From the NCBI GenBank assembly GCA_022340345.1, contig JAJDOE010000055.1:1-38132 (forward strand): a stretch of DNA of 38,132 bases, read 5' to 3'. Shown here in pieces: positions 15,131 to 24,630 of the stretch (the first letter of the stretch is position 1; every line of letters starts with the position of its first letter). The position numbers and the translations under genes were made by a program. Under the pieces are notes generated by a model. It was not told the origin of the DNA and made no database searches. It saw only the letters and a list, made by a program, of their open reading frames with translations. The stretch comes from Gammaproteobacteria bacterium (GTDB taxonomy: Bacteria; Pseudomonadota; Gammaproteobacteria; HyVt-429).

Positions 15131-16006
15131 ATGTTCGAAGGCAGCATGGTTGCGCTGGTGACCCCGATGCACGAGGACGGGTCGCTGGACCTCGACACCT
15201 ATTGCCGCCTCATTGACGTTCATGTAGAGGCCGGCACTCGCGCCATTGTCGCCGTGGGAACCACAGGCGAGTCCGCCACCTTGGATCACGACGAACATTG
15301 CGCCGTCGTTCGCGCCGCGGTCCAGCATGCGCGAGGCCGTATTCCGGTCATCGCCGGCAGTGGATCCAACTCCACGCAGGAAGCCATTGAATTGACCCGC
15401 TGCGCGGCGGACGCCGGAGCAGACGCCTGCCTGCTGGTGACTCCCTACTATAATAAACCCGGCCCGGAGGGGCTGTTTCGCCACTTCCAGGCTATCGCCG
15501 CGGCTGTCGCCATACCGCAGATTCTGTACAACGTGCCCGGGCGAACCGCCTGTGACATGCTCGCAGACACGGTTATCCGACTCAGCGCGATTGATAATAT
15601 CATTGGTATCAAGGAGGCCACGGCCGATCCGCAGAGGGCCAGGGACATACTCAAGGGAGCGCGTGCCGGGTTTGAGGTCTATTCCGGCGATGATGCTACG
15701 GCCAGGGAACTCATGTTGCTGGGCTGCCATGGCGTAATTTCCGTAACTGCAAACGTGGCACCCGCGCTGATGAGCGAAATGTGCGGCTACGCGCTCGCGG
15801 GCGATGCGCGGAATGCTGCTGATGTGGATGATCGGCTGGCGGGCTTGCACCAGTCGCTGTTCGTGGAGGCCAACCCCATTCCGGTGAAGTGGTGCATGAA
15901 AGAGCAGGGGCTCATGGAAGGCGGGATCCGGCTTCCCTTGACACCGCTGGCCGGAGAAAATCACCAGGCATTGCGCCAGGCCATGCAACGGGCCGGCGTA
16001 CTGTAG
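15131..16006 (+). CDS. dapA: 4-hydroxy-tetrahydrodipicolinate synthase
   Basis: DapA condenses pyruvate with aspartate semialdehyde, the first committed step to diaminopimelate and lysine. In this 291-residue protein the E. coli active-site residues fall at identical numbers: Lys161 (Schiff base, in GIKEATAD), Tyr133 and Arg138 (in LYNVPGRT), and Thr44-Thr45 (in VGTTGES). YYNKPGPEGL is also typical. It heads an operon with bamC 32 bp downstream, the same dapA-bamC order as in E. coli. The opposing window end carries lysine-degradation genes, so both directions of lysine metabolism are present. Confidence 0.98.
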   Translation: MFEGSMVALVTPMHEDGSLDLDTYCRLIDVHVEAGTRAIVAVGTTGESATLDHDEHCAVVRAAVQHARGRIPVIAGSGSNSTQEAIELTRCAADAGADACLLVTPYYNKPGPEGLFRHFQAIAAAVAIPQILYNVPGRTACDMLADTVIRLSAIDNIIGIKEATADPQRARDILKGARAGFEVYSGDDATARELMLLGCHGVISVTANVAPALMSEMCGYALAGDARNAADVDDRLAGLHQSLFVEANPIPVKWCMKEQGLMEGGIRLPLTPLAGENHQALRQAMQRAGVL

Positions 16007-16038
16007 CGTTATCGAATTCAGATCGAGGCACGGAGTTC

Positions 16039-17160
16039 ATGAAACAAATCACGACGAGGCTTCCGGTATTTTTTTTGGCGCTGGCAATCGGTGGCTGCTC
16101 AGCTTTCAAGAGCACGGTGGGTGAGAAAGAAGTCGCCTACAAGTCAGCGCGCGCCGTGAATTCCCTGGAGGTGCCCCCCGACCTCACTTCCGTTGATTCC
16201 GCCCAGAGCCTGACGGTGCCGGGAGAAGGTGCGAGTTTTTCCGCCTACCAGTCCGGACGCCCGGGTGGCGCGCCGGTGTCGGTGGTACTTCCGGAACAGA
16301 CCAACGTGCACATGGAGCGATCCGGGTCGCAACGCTGGCTGGTGGTCATGGGCGAGCCGGCAGCGGTGTGGCCAAAGGTCCGGGACTTTTGGCTGCAGAC
16401 CGGTTTTGTGCTGGTGCAGGAGAACGCCCAGGCGGGCGTGATGGAGACGGACTGGGCGGAACGGCGTCCCGACGTCCAGAGCGATTGGCTACAGAAGCTT
16501 CTTTCCAGCACCGTCGGTACGGTGTTCGCGACGGCTACCCGGGACAAGTTCCGTACCCGTCTGGAGCGTGGCAAACAGCCGGGAACCACCGAAATCTATA
16601 TCAGCCATCGCGGCCTGGTGGAAAAGGTTAGCGAGCTGCTTGGTAATGAGCCGGTAACCACCATGTGGGAACCGCGCGATTCGGACCCGGAACTGGAGGC
16701 GGAGTTCCTGCGGCGCCTGCTTGTGCAGTTGGGCGTACACGAAGACCGGGCCCGCCAGATTGTCGCCAGTGCGCCGGCCACACCGGCCAGTAACCGCGCC
16801 CGCCTGCAACAGACCGGCAGCGACGTCATTCTCGCGCTGGCGGACGATTTCGATTCCGGGTGGCGACGCGTGGGACTGTCCCTGGACCGGATCGGATTTA
16901 CCGTTGAGAATCGTGACCGCGCGACAGGGACCTACTACGTGCGCTATCGCGATCCGGACCTGGTACCCAAGAAGAAGGGGTTCTTCGGTCGCATTTTTTC
17001 ACGAAGCAACAAACCTTCCGCTGCTGGCTACGACTACCAGATTCGGATCAGCGCCGCGGAACAGGGCAGCACAGTCCGAGTGTTGGGGCCCGAAGGCGCA
17101 GACAAGGGGGCGGACGTCAGCCGGCGTATCCTTACGCTGCTGCATGAGCAGCTGCGATAG
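16039..17160 (+). CDS. bamC: Outer-membrane assembly lipoprotein BamC
   Basis: BamC is the NlpB lipoprotein of the BamABCDE complex that folds beta-barrels into the outer membrane. The start at 16039 gives a lipoprotein signal peptide with lipobox AIGGC, lipidated at Cys20. The unstructured N-terminal stretch after it carries the BamD-binding signature, including YKSARAVNSLEVPPDL. Two helix-grip domains follow: WLVVMGEPAAVWPKVRDFW, then a second with LALADDFDSGWRRVGLSLDR. The 373 residues match the family. Its place between dapA and purC is syntenic with E. coli, which supports the call. Confidence 0.95.
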   Translation: MKQITTRLPVFFLALAIGGCSAFKSTVGEKEVAYKSARAVNSLEVPPDLTSVDSAQSLTVPGEGASFSAYQSGRPGGAPVSVVLPEQTNVHMERSGSQRWLVVMGEPAAVWPKVRDFWLQTGFVLVQENAQAGVMETDWAERRPDVQSDWLQKLLSSTVGTVFATATRDKFRTRLERGKQPGTTEIYISHRGLVEKVSELLGNEPVTTMWEPRDSDPELEAEFLRRLLVQLGVHEDRARQIVASAPATPASNRARLQQTGSDVILALADDFDSGWRRVGLSLDRIGFTVENRDRATGTYYVRYRDPDLVPKKKGFFGRIFSRSNKPSAAGYDYQIRISAAEQGSTVRVLGPEGADKGADVSRRILTLLHEQLR

Positions 17161-17169
17161 GAGTGCATC

Positions 17170-17943
17170 ATGCGCTTCGCCTGCCTGGGCAGCGGTAGCG
17201 CCGGAAACGCCGTGCTGGTGGAGCAGGGCGCGACGCGCCTGCTGGTGGACTGCGGGTTTTCGCTGCGGGAGACCGGCGAGCGCCTGGCCCGGATCGGCCT
17301 GGAAATCGACGCGTTAGACGGGATTCTATTGACTCACGAACACCGTGATCACCTGGCGGGTATTGGCGCCGTTGCCCGTCGTTTCGGACTTCCGGTATGG
17401 GCCAGCCGCGGAACCTTCGCGGCGGCGCAGCAGGCGGGCGTCGGCGAACTGCCCGATCGCCGTGTTTTGCGGCATGAGGAAACCGTGCAGATTGGTGAGC
17501 TGGCGGTGACGCCGATTCCGGTGCCCCACGATGCCCGTGAGCCCTGCCAGTTTCGTTTTGAAGACGGAACCCACCGCGCGGCGTTGCTTACGGATATTGG
17601 AAGCATCACGCCGCACGTGCGCGCGCAACTGGATGGCTGTGATGCACTGTTGGTGGAATGCAACCACGACCGGCGCATGTTGCAGGAAGGCCCGTATTCC
17701 GCGGCACTGAAGGCGCGTGTTGGTGGCCCCTGGGGCCACCTGGACAACACGGCGACCGCCCGACTTTTGCGGGAAATTGATACCAGCAAGCTGCAGTTTT
17801 TTGTGGCGCTGCACCTGAGCGAGACCAACAACGACCCTGGCATTGTGGCGGAACTGCTCGACGAGGTCCTGGATGGGAGCTCCGCGTGGAGCCGCATTGC
17901 GGACCAGCAAAACGGGTTCGAGTGGTGCGAAACAAATACCTGA
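17170..17943 (+). CDS. MBL-fold metallo-hydrolase (YycJ/WalJ-like)
   Basis: The 257-residue protein is a metallo-beta-lactamase-fold hydrolase. The zinc motif is [11 protein letters not shown] (HxHxDH, about residues 56-61). It opens with the YycJ-type [16 protein letters not shown] and [11 protein letters not shown]; later motifs are [19 protein letters not shown] and [11 protein letters not shown]. Relatives in Firmicutes sit with the WalKR system, and a nuclease activity has been proposed, but the substrate in Proteobacteria is unknown. It lies 9 bp after bamC and 10 bp before purC, clearly in the same operon. It interrupts the otherwise standard bamC-purC junction. Confidence 0.9.
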   Translation: MRFACLGSGSAGNAVLVEQGATRLLVDCGFSLRETGERLARIGLEIDALDGILLTHEHRDHLAGIGAVARRFGLPVWASRGTFAAAQQAGVGELPDRRVLRHEETVQIGELAVTPIPVPHDAREPCQFRFEDGTHRAALLTDIGSITPHVRAQLDGCDALLVECNHDRRMLQEGPYSAALKARVGGPWGHLDNTATARLLREIDTSKLQFFVALHLSETNNDPGIVAELLDEVLDGSSAWSRIADQQNGFEWCETNT

Positions 17944-17953
17944 GAGAGGCAAG

Positions 17954-18667
17954 ATGAAGAAAGGAAAGCACCTGTTTACGGGAAAGGCGAAAACCGTCTA
18001 CGAGACGGACGACCCGCAGCGACTGATACTGCTGTTCCGCAACGATACCTCCGCATTCGATGGCGAGAAGGTGGAGCGGCTGGAACGCAAGGGCGCCACC
18101 AACAACAAATTCAATGCGTTTATTATGCAGAAACTGGAGGCCGCCGGCGTAGCCACCCATTTCGATCGTCTGCTATCGGAAAACGAATCCCTGGTTAAGC
18201 GCCTGGACATGATTCCCGTGGAATGTGTGGTGCGGAATATCTCTGCCGGTTCTCTGTCCAAGCGCCTGGGTGTGAAGGAAGGCGAGGATCTGAACCCTCC
18301 GGTATTCGAGTTCTTCCTGAAGAATGACCCGCTGCACGACCCGATGATCAACGAGTACCATATCCGGGCGTTCGGCTGGGCGACCGACGGCGAAGTCGAG
18401 GTTATGCAGAAGATGACTTTTTCCACCAATGAGGTGCTGAAAAAGCTGTTCGCGGATGCCGGACTGCTGCTGGTGGACTTCAAGCTGGAATTTGGCCGTT
18501 TTGACGGCAAGTTGGTGCTGGGTGATGAATTCACTCCGGACGGCTGCCGCCTGTGGGATGCCAGGACCCGGGAAAAAATGGATAAGGACCGGTTTCGGCG
18601 CGACCTGGGTGGAGTGGTGGAAGCCTACGAGGAAGTGGCGCGGCGTCTTGGCGTGCCGCTGGACTGA
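17954..18667 (+). CDS. purC: SAICAR synthetase
   Basis: PurC ligates CAIR and aspartate with ATP in de novo purine synthesis. The 237-residue bacterial-length protein has the ATP-binding start [12 protein letters not shown], the SAFDGEK substrate loop, [13 protein letters not shown], and [20 protein letters not shown], which carries the magnesium and aspartate site. GAGAGGC at 17942-17948 is the ribosome-binding site. A methyltransferase gene follows in the same frame 9 bp after its stop, and purL follows that, so two purine enzymes share the transcript with dapA and bamC. Confidence 0.98.
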   Translation: MKKGKHLFTGKAKTVYETDDPQRLILLFRNDTSAFDGEKVERLERKGATNNKFNAFIMQKLEAAGVATHFDRLLSENESLVKRLDMIPVECVVRNISAGSLSKRLGVKEGEDLNPPVFEFFLKNDPLHDPMINEYHIRAFGWATDGEVEVMQKMTFSTNEVLKKLFADAGLLLVDFKLEFGRFDGKLVLGDEFTPDGCRLWDARTREKMDKDRFRRDLGGVVEAYEEVARRLGVPLD

Positions 18668-18676
18668 CCGGGGGAG

Positions 18677-19531
18677 TTGCAGCCGCCTGCAGATACACGG
18701 GAACTGGGGCTGGTCCTCTGGCACGGTCTGTTCGGGCTGGACGAACTGCATTTCGGTCTTTGGCCGCCGGGAACCGAGCCCGCCGTTGCGGACCTGAGCC
18801 GCGCCCAGGCGCGGCTCAGCGATACCTGGATTGCGCAACTGCCGCAAGCTCCGGCGCGCATCCTCGACGTGGGCTGTGGCACCGGGCACATCATGCAGCG
18901 CCTGCTCCAGCAGGGCTACGAGGTGGAAGGGGTATCCCCGGCGATAAGTCTGAATCAGCAGATTCGGGAACGCCTGTCCGGGTTTGCCGGGCGCTACCGG
19001 CTGCACGAGTGCGCGTTCGAAAAGCTGCCCGCGGAAATCGGACCGTTTGACGCGGTGTTATTCGGGGAAAGCTACCAATACGTACCCATGGGGCCCAGCT
19101 TCGAACGGCTCGGGGCGCTACTTGCGGACGAGGGGCGGGTGATCATCGGCGATTTTTTTCGAAAGGACGCCGCGCGCGACGGGGGCGCGGGCGATGGCGT
19201 GCTGCGAGGGGGACACGGCCTGGAAAAGTTTTATCGCCTCGCCGCCACACAGCCGTTTCGCATCGTTCTGGACGAGGACCAGACCCCGGCGGCGAGCGGT
19301 ACCCTGGCGTTGTTCGAGCAGGTCGCGAGCGAGCGCGTCATTCCCTTTTTGCAGGCTACCGGCGCGTTCCTGCGCAAGCGCTATCCGTTGCGGGGTCGGT
19401 TGCTGTCCTGGCTGGTGCGCCAGCCGTTGCGACGTGCCGAACAACGATATCTTGGCGGGCACTACAACCAGGCCACGTTTGAAAAATACAAATCGTACCG
19501 GCTGATCGTCCTGCAAAAGGTGGTGGCATGA
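18677..19531 (+). CDS. Class I SAM-dependent methyltransferase
   Basis: The 284-residue protein has a class I methyltransferase fold. Motif I is LDVGCGTGHIMQ at about residues 63-74, the acidic end of beta-2 is EGVSPAIS, and GPFDAVLFGESYQYV is motif II. The substrate is unknown; the EGVSPAISLNQQIRER pattern resembles methyltransferases acting on small molecules or lipids. The only reasonable start is TTG at 18677, right after GGGGGAG. Its TGA overlaps the purL ATG, so purL translation is probably coupled to it. A methyltransferase between purC and purL is not a common arrangement. Confidence 0.85.
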   Translation: MQPPADTRELGLVLWHGLFGLDELHFGLWPPGTEPAVADLSRAQARLSDTWIAQLPQAPARILDVGCGTGHIMQRLLQQGYEVEGVSPAISLNQQIRERLSGFAGRYRLHECAFEKLPAEIGPFDAVLFGESYQYVPMGPSFERLGALLADEGRVIIGDFFRKDAARDGGAGDGVLRGGHGLEKFYRLAATQPFRIVLDEDQTPAASGTLALFEQVASERVIPFLQATGAFLRKRYPLRGRLLSWLVRQPLRRAEQRYLGGHYNQATFEKYKSYRLIVLQKVVA

Positions 19532-22500
19532 TTCTCCGTCTGCGCGGCACTCGTGCGGTGTCTGCGTTTCGCACCGACAAACTGCTAGCCGAGGCGCGCA
19601 GGGTGGCGCCGGTGGAATCGCTGTTCGCTGAGTTCTGGCACTTCGCGCATCTGGACGGGGAACTCGGCCCGGCGGAACAGCAGATTCTGGAACGGTTGCT
19701 GCGCTACGGTCCGCGGGATGACGCCGGCGCCCTGCCGGGGCTTTCGCGACTGGTGGTGCCACGCCCGGGCACCATATCGCCCTGGAGTTCCAAGGCCACC
19801 GACATCGCCTGGCGTTGCGGTCTGGAGACCGTGCGGCGCCTGGAACGCGGCGTGCTATGGACGCTTGGCGGCGCACTGGACGATTCCCAGTGTGATTCCC
19901 TGTCCGCTTTGCTTCACGATCGGATGACAGAGGCCGTGCTCGCCGGACTGGACGAGGTCGGCGTGCTGTTTTCCGAACCGCGGGCGGCGCCGCTGGATTG
20001 TGTGGACCTGGCGACGGGTGAATCCGCCTTACAGCGTGCGAACAGCGAACTGGGGCTGGCCCTTTCCGCGGAGGAAATCGCCTACCTCTATAACCACTAT
20101 GCGCGCCTGGATCGGCGACCCACGGACGTGGAGCTGATGATGTTCGCCCAGGTCAACTCCGAGCACTGCCGGCACAAGATCTTCAACGCCGCATGGGAAA
20201 TCGACGGCATGCAGCAGAACGCGTCGCTGTTCGACATGATCCGCAACACCCACCGCTGCCACCCGCAGGGCACCCTGTCCGCCTATTCCGATAACTCGGC
20301 GGTGATTGCCGGACCGGTCGCCGAGCGGTTCTTTGCCTCTCCGCAGGCGCAGGTGTACGACTTTTGCAGTGAGCCGGTGCACATCATGATGAAGGTGGAG
20401 ACGCACAACCATCCCACCGCCATCTCACCGCACCCCGGTGCGGCCACCGGTTCCGGGGGCGAGATCCGGGACGAGGGGGCCACTGGCCGCGGGGCACGGC
20501 CGAAGGCGGGAGTGACGGGTTTCTGCGTTTCCAACCTGCGATTCCCGGACGCCACCCTGCCCTGGGAAACAGAGTACGGGCGCCCGGGGCGTATCGTCAG
20601 CGCCCTGGACATCATGCTGGAAGGGCCGATCGGTGCGGCTTCTTTCAACAATGAGTTCGGCAGGCCGGCCATTGGTGGTTACTTCCGCAGCTTTGAGCTG
20701 GAGGTTCCCGGTGAGCACGGCACGGAGGTGCGCGGGTACCACAAGCCGATCATGCTGGCCGGTGGACTCGGCAACATCCGCCAGGAGCACGTCAAAAAGG
20801 CGGGATTCCCGGCGGGGACGCCAATCGTGTTGCTGGGTGGGCCGGCCATGCTTATCGGCCTGGGCGGCGGCGCCGCGTCCAGCATGGCCACCGGTTCCAG
20901 CGACGCGGAACTGGACTTTGCGTCCGTGCAGCGTTCCAACCCGGAATTGCAGCGACGCTGCCAGGAAGTCATCGACCGTTGCTGGGCGCTGGGTGAGGAC
21001 AACCCGATCCTCTCGATCCACGACGTGGGGGCCGGCGGCCTGTCGAATGCACTCCCGGAGCTGGTCGCGGACGCCGGGCGCGGAGGCCACTTCGAGCTGG
21101 CGGAGGTGCCCAATGAGGATCGCGGCATGTCACCCATGCAGATCTGGTGCAACGAAGCCCAGGAGCGCTACGTGCTGGCAATTCGCGCCGACCGGCTGGA
21201 TCACTTCCGGGCATTGTGCGCGCGGGAACGCTGCCCGATGGCGGTCGCCGGCACCGCCAGCGATGATTATCGACTGCTACTGGAAGACAATCGTTCCCCG
21301 CACCCGGGCCGTGGCAACTGCCAGGAGGGTGCGCGGCCGATTGACCTGGACCTGGATTTTCTGCTGGGTAAGACGCCGCGCATGCAGCGCCGGGCACGGC
21401 GACTGCGGCGGACCGCGCCGGCGTTGCCGCTGGCCCAGTGGGACCTGAAGGAGTCCGCCTACCGGGTGCTGCGCCTGCCCACCGTGGCGGACAAGAGCTT
21501 CCTGATCACCATCGGCGACCGCAGCGTGGGCGGGCTGGTGGCCCGCGATCCCATGGTGGGTCCCTGGCAGGTTCCGGTCGCGGACGTGGCGGTTACCCTG
21601 GCGGGATTTCGTGGTCACGCCGGTGAGGCGATGAGCATTGGTGAACGTACGCCGCTGGCGCTGCTGGATTCCGCCGCCAGCGCGCGCATGGCGGTGGCCG
21701 AATCCCTGACCAACTTGCTGGCGGCGGATATCGCCGACCTCGGGACCGTCAAGCTGTCCGCCAACTGGATGGTGGCGGCCGGGCACCCGGGCGAGGACGC
21801 GGCACTCTTCGACGCGGTGCGCGCGGTGGGCGAGGAACTTTGCCCGGTGCTGGGCTTATCCATCCCGGTGGGCAAGGACTCCATGTCCATGAAGACCGTT
21901 TGGAAGCAGGATGGGGAGCAGCGCAGCGTAACCGCGCCGATGTCGCTGGTGGTGACGGCATTTACTCCCCTTGCGGACGCGCGCAGGGTGCTGACACCGG
22001 TGCTCGAGGACATTCCGGGAACGCGTCTTCTGCTGGTGGACCTGGCGGCCGGCGAACGGCGCCTGGGCGGGTCGGCCCTTGCCCAGGTGTATTCGTTACT
22101 GGGTGACCGGGCCCCGGACGTGGCGGACCCGAAACGCCTACTCGCCCTGGTGGCCTGGCTGCGCGAGTCCCGCGAGCACCTGCTCGCCTATCATGACCGC
22201 TCCGATGGCGGACTGTTCGCCTGCCTGGCGGAAATGCAGTTCGCGAGCCACTGTGGCCTGGAGATCTCCCTGGACGCCGCCGGAGTGGATGCCCACGAAC
22301 TGCTGTTCAACGAGGAACTGGGAGTGGTGGTCCAGGTACGCGGTGAGCATGCGGCGGCACTGATCTCCCGCGGCCTGGCGGCGGGCCTCGCGATACAGGA
22401 TATCGGAGCCCCGTCGGCTGGGGAGCGGCTGCGCATTTCGGTACATGGTGAAAAGGTATTCGACGAGCTGCGTACGGATCTGCAGCTTGCCTGGAATGAG

Positions 22501-23424
22501 ACCAGTTTTCGCATCCAGCAGTTGCGCGACAATCCACAGTGCGCACGTGAGGCGCGAGCGGCGATCGCCGAGGGGCGGGAGGCTGGGCTGCGCGCGCAGC
22601 TTGGCTTCGATGCCGATGAAGACCTGGCCGCGCCGTTCATCGGCACCGGGGCACGGCCGGCGGTCGCTATCCTGCGGGAGCAGGGTGTCAACGGCCACAC
22701 GGAGATGGCGGCGGCATTTCACGCGGCGGGATTTGAATGCCACGACCTGACGATGACCGATCTGCTCAGTGGGGACAGACAACTGGCCAGCTACCGCGGC
22801 GCGGTGGCTTGTGGAGGATTTTCCTTCGGTGACGTACTCGGTGCGGGTGAAGGCTGGGCCAAGAGCATCCTGTTCAATTCCAGGCTGCGGGACGCGTTTG
22901 CGGAATTCTTTGGCCGGAGCGACAGCTTCGCGCTGGGCGTATGCAATGGGTGCCAGATGCTGTCCAATTTGCGCGAACTCATCCCGGGAGCCGAGGATTG
23001 GCCGCATTTTGTTCGCAACCGCTCCGAGCAGTTCGAGGCGCGTCTGTCACAGGTATCCATACCGGTGAGCCCGTCCCTGTTCTTTTCCGGCATGCATGGA
23101 TCCAGCCTGCCGCTGGTGATCGCCCACGGAGAGGGGCGTGCCGAGTTCAGCGACGACGCGCTGCGACGGGTGCAGCAGTCCGGCCTGGTCGCGCTGCGCT
23201 TTGTGGATGACCAGGGCCAGCCGGCGGAACGCTACCCGTCCAATCCCAACGGCTCACCGGACGGCATTACCGGCCTGACCACGCCGGACGGCCGCTATAC
23301 CATTCTCATGCCGCATCCGGAGCGGATCCTGCGCAGTGTGAATTTTTCCTGGCATCCGCGAGGCTGGGGGGATGTCGGTCCCTGGATGCGCATGTTCCGC
23401 AACGCCCGCGCCTGGCTGGGCTGA
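19528..23424 (+). CDS. purL: Phosphoribosylformylglycinamidine synthase (FGAM synthase)
   Basis: This is the 1298-residue single-chain PurL of Gram-negative bacteria, which converts FGAR to FGAM using glutamine and ATP. An N-terminal PurS-like part is followed by the linker (QVNSEHCRHKIFN) and two AIRS-like halves. The first half has KVETHNHPTAISP and GATGSGGEIRDEGATG; the second has YHDRSDGGLFACLAEM. The C-terminal glutaminase (from about residue 1040) shows GGFSFGDVLGAGEGWA, the nucleophile Cys in GVCNGCQM, and His-Glu in MPHPERI. It ends the operon. The 143 bp beyond hold two small hairpins but no T-tailed terminator. Confidence 0.98.
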   Translation: MILRLRGTRAVSAFRTDKLLAEARRVAPVESLFAEFWHFAHLDGELGPAEQQILERLLRYGPRDDAGALPGLSRLVVPRPGTISPWSSKATDIAWRCGLETVRRLERGVLWTLGGALDDSQCDSLSALLHDRMTEAVLAGLDEVGVLFSEPRAAPLDCVDLATGESALQRANSELGLALSAEEIAYLYNHYARLDRRPTDVELMMFAQVNSEHCRHKIFNAAWEIDGMQQNASLFDMIRNTHRCHPQGTLSAYSDNSAVIAGPVAERFFASPQAQVYDFCSEPVHIMMKVETHNHPTAISPHPGAATGSGGEIRDEGATGRGARPKAGVTGFCVSNLRFPDATLPWETEYGRPGRIVSALDIMLEGPIGAASFNNEFGRPAIGGYFRSFELEVPGEHGTEVRGYHKPIMLAGGLGNIRQEHVKKAGFPAGTPIVLLGGPAMLIGLGGGAASSMATGSSDAELDFASVQRSNPELQRRCQEVIDRCWALGEDNPILSIHDVGAGGLSNALPELVADAGRGGHFELAEVPNEDRGMSPMQIWCNEAQERYVLAIRADRLDHFRALCARERCPMAVAGTASDDYRLLLEDNRSPHPGRGNCQEGARPIDLDLDFLLGKTPRMQRRARRLRRTAPALPLAQWDLKESAYRVLRLPTVADKSFLITIGDRSVGGLVARDPMVGPWQVPVADVAVTLAGFRGHAGEAMSIGERTPLALLDSAASARMAVAESLTNLLAADIADLGTVKLSANWMVAAGHPGEDAALFDAVRAVGEELCPVLGLSIPVGKDSMSMKTVWKQDGEQRSVTAPMSLVVTAFTPLADARRVLTPVLEDIPGTRLLLVDLAAGERRLGGSALAQVYSLLGDRAPDVADPKRLLALVAWLRESREHLLAYHDRSDGGLFACLAEMQFASHCGLEISLDAAGVDAHELLFNEELGVVVQVRGEHAAALISRGLAAGLAIQDIGAPSAGERLRISVHGEKVFDELRTDLQLAWNETSFRIQQLRDNPQCAREARAAIAEGREAGLRAQLGFDADEDLAAPFIGTGARPAVAILREQGVNGHTEMAAAFHAAGFECHDLTMTDLLSGDRQLASYRGAVACGGFSFGDVLGAGEGWAKSILFNSRLRDAFAEFFGRSDSFALGVCNGCQMLSNLRELIPGAEDWPHFVRNRSEQFEARLSQVSIPVSPSLFFSGMHGSSLPLVIAHGEGRAEFSDDALRRVQQSGLVALRFVDDQGQPAERYPSNPNGSPDGITGLTTPDGRYTILMPHPERILRSVNFSWHPRGWGDVGPWMRMFRNARAWLG

Positions 23425-23494
23425 ATCGACAGCGCGGGAAAAATACGCGCGTCGGGGCGGCGTTTCGCATCCATTTCCCGGGCGCGTTATTATC

Positions 23495-23527
23495 CCGCCG
23501 GATTCCGGCGGTGCCTGGATGGGCACC
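23495..23527 (+). promoter_or_regulatory. Double hairpin in the purL-slyD intergenic region
   Basis: CCGCCGG/CCGGCGG (23495-23511, 3-nt loop) overlaps GGTGCC/GGCACC (23510-23527). They are alternatives and lie 40 bp before slyD. TATTAT at 23488-23493 is a possible -10 for slyD without a good -35. The pair could attenuate purL read-through or shape the slyD leader. Confidence 0.3.
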
Positions 23528-23567
23528 GCGTCAATTGTTTTCCGCACTATCAACAAGAGGTTGTTGC

Positions 23568-24032
23568 ATGAAGATTGGTGAGAAATGTGTTGTTGCGATT
23601 CATTACCGGCTGACGGACGAGGAGGGTATAGAGCTGGATTCCTCCGCGGGCCAGGACCCGTTGAACTACCTGCATGGCGCCCAGGGACTGATCCCCGGTC
23701 TGGAGCGGGAACTGGATGGCCACGTTGCTGGTGACAAGCTGTCGGTTACGGTGCAGCCGGAGGACGCCTACGGCACGGTCGATCCGGAATTGATGCAAAC
23801 CGTTCCCCGCAGTGCCTTCGGCGAGGTCAAGGACCTCGAACCGGGCATGCAGTTCGAGGCCAGTGGCCCGGACGGACAGGTACAGCGCGTGGTAGTGGAA
23901 AAGGTCAGCGACGACGACGTGACCATCAACGGAAACCATCCGTTGGCCGGTCGTGTTTTGCATTTCGAGGTTTCCATCGAATCGGTGCGCGAGGCCAGCG
24001 AGGAGGAAGTGGCCCACGGCCACGTCCACTGA
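23568..24032 (+). CDS. slyD: FKBP-type peptidyl-prolyl isomerase (SlyD-like)
   Basis: SlyD combines a peptidyl-prolyl isomerase domain with an insert-in-flap chaperone domain. The 154-residue protein shows VVAIHYRLTDEEGIELDSS, then PLNYLHGAQGLIPGLERELDG, the hallmark of the FKBP core. The flap insert runs from about residue 70 to 128 (PEDAYGTVDPELMQTV), and the core closes with NHPLAGRVLHFEV. The C-terminal tail is very short and ends VAHGHVH, so it has only two histidines of the long metal-binding His/Cys-rich tail of E. coli SlyD. It is separated by 10 bp from the thioesterase gene. Confidence 0.93.
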   Translation: MKIGEKCVVAIHYRLTDEEGIELDSSAGQDPLNYLHGAQGLIPGLERELDGHVAGDKLSVTVQPEDAYGTVDPELMQTVPRSAFGEVKDLEPGMQFEASGPDGQVQRVVVEKVSDDDVTINGNHPLAGRVLHFEVSIESVREASEEEVAHGHVH

Positions 24033-24042
24033 CCGGGGCGCA

Positions 24043-24522
24043 ATGGCCGCTGCGTTCCAGGACCACATCCCGGACAATTTCTGTTTTGGCTGCGGTGCGG
24101 AAAATCCCGATGGCTTGCGGATTAAAAGCTACTGGGATCCGGATGGTGACGGGGATACCGCGATCTGCCGCTACCAACCGCAGGCGTGGCAGGCCGCCGG
24201 GCCGAGTACGGTTCTCAACGGCGGGATCATCGCCACCCTGATTGACTGTCATTCCGTGTGCACGGCAATCGCGGATGGCTACCGGCAGGCCGGACGCGAG
24301 ATCGGAGATCCCCCGCACTTGTGGTACGCCACCGGGTCCCTGTCCCTGCGGTACCTGCGCCCCGCCCGCCTGGCCCGGGAGGTGGTGCTGCGAGCGCATA
24401 TCCGCGAGCGCCATGCGCGCAAGACGGTTCTCGCCTGCTGCCTGGACTCCGACGGACGGCCCTGCGTGGAAGCGGAGCTGGTGGCGGTGCGGGTCGCCGA
24501 CGACTGGACCGCGTCTTTGTAG
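24043..24522 (+). CDS. Hotdog-fold thioesterase-like protein (PaaI family)
   Basis: The 159-residue protein matches the PaaI/hotdog thioesterase superfamily. The N-terminal CFGCGAENPDGLRIKSYWD is the typical paired-cysteine NPxGL opening. VLNGGIIATLIDCHSVCTAIA lies at the central hotdog helix with its acidic residue, and LRYLRPARLAREVVLRAHI and SDGRPCVEAELVAVRV complete the fold. The acyl substrate cannot be read from the sequence. It starts 10 bp after slyD, suggesting co-transcription. The 108 bp after it hold an 8-bp-stem hairpin. Confidence 0.88.
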   Translation: MAAAFQDHIPDNFCFGCGAENPDGLRIKSYWDPDGDGDTAICRYQPQAWQAAGPSTVLNGGIIATLIDCHSVCTAIADGYRQAGREIGDPPHLWYATGSLSLRYLRPARLAREVVLRAHIRERHARKTVLACCLDSDGRPCVEAELVAVRVADDWTASL

Positions 24523-24553
24523 GGTGGTTGTCATATCCCGCGCCTGCACTGGC

Positions 24554-24573
24554 CGCCTCCGCAATCGGAGGCG
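24554..24573. repeat. Hairpin, 8-bp perfect stem
   Basis: CGCCTCCG at 24554-24561 and CGGAGGCG at 24566-24573 flank a CAAT loop, 31 bp after the thioesterase stop. No T-run follows in either direction, so it is at best a weak or Rho-assisted transcription end. Confidence 0.5.
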
Positions 24574-24630
24574 TCGCCGGATTCCCTCGGCGCCGGACCG
24601 GGTTCCGGCCTGTCGTTAGCCTGCGTTGGC

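Noticed and set aside
15068..15988. Minus-strand ORF of 306 aa opposite dapA
   Set aside because: Antisense to DapA, whose active-site residues match E. coli numbering exactly.
23495..23527. Intrinsic terminator after purL
   Set aside because: Stems are good but no T-run follows directly; listed only as a hairpin of uncertain role.
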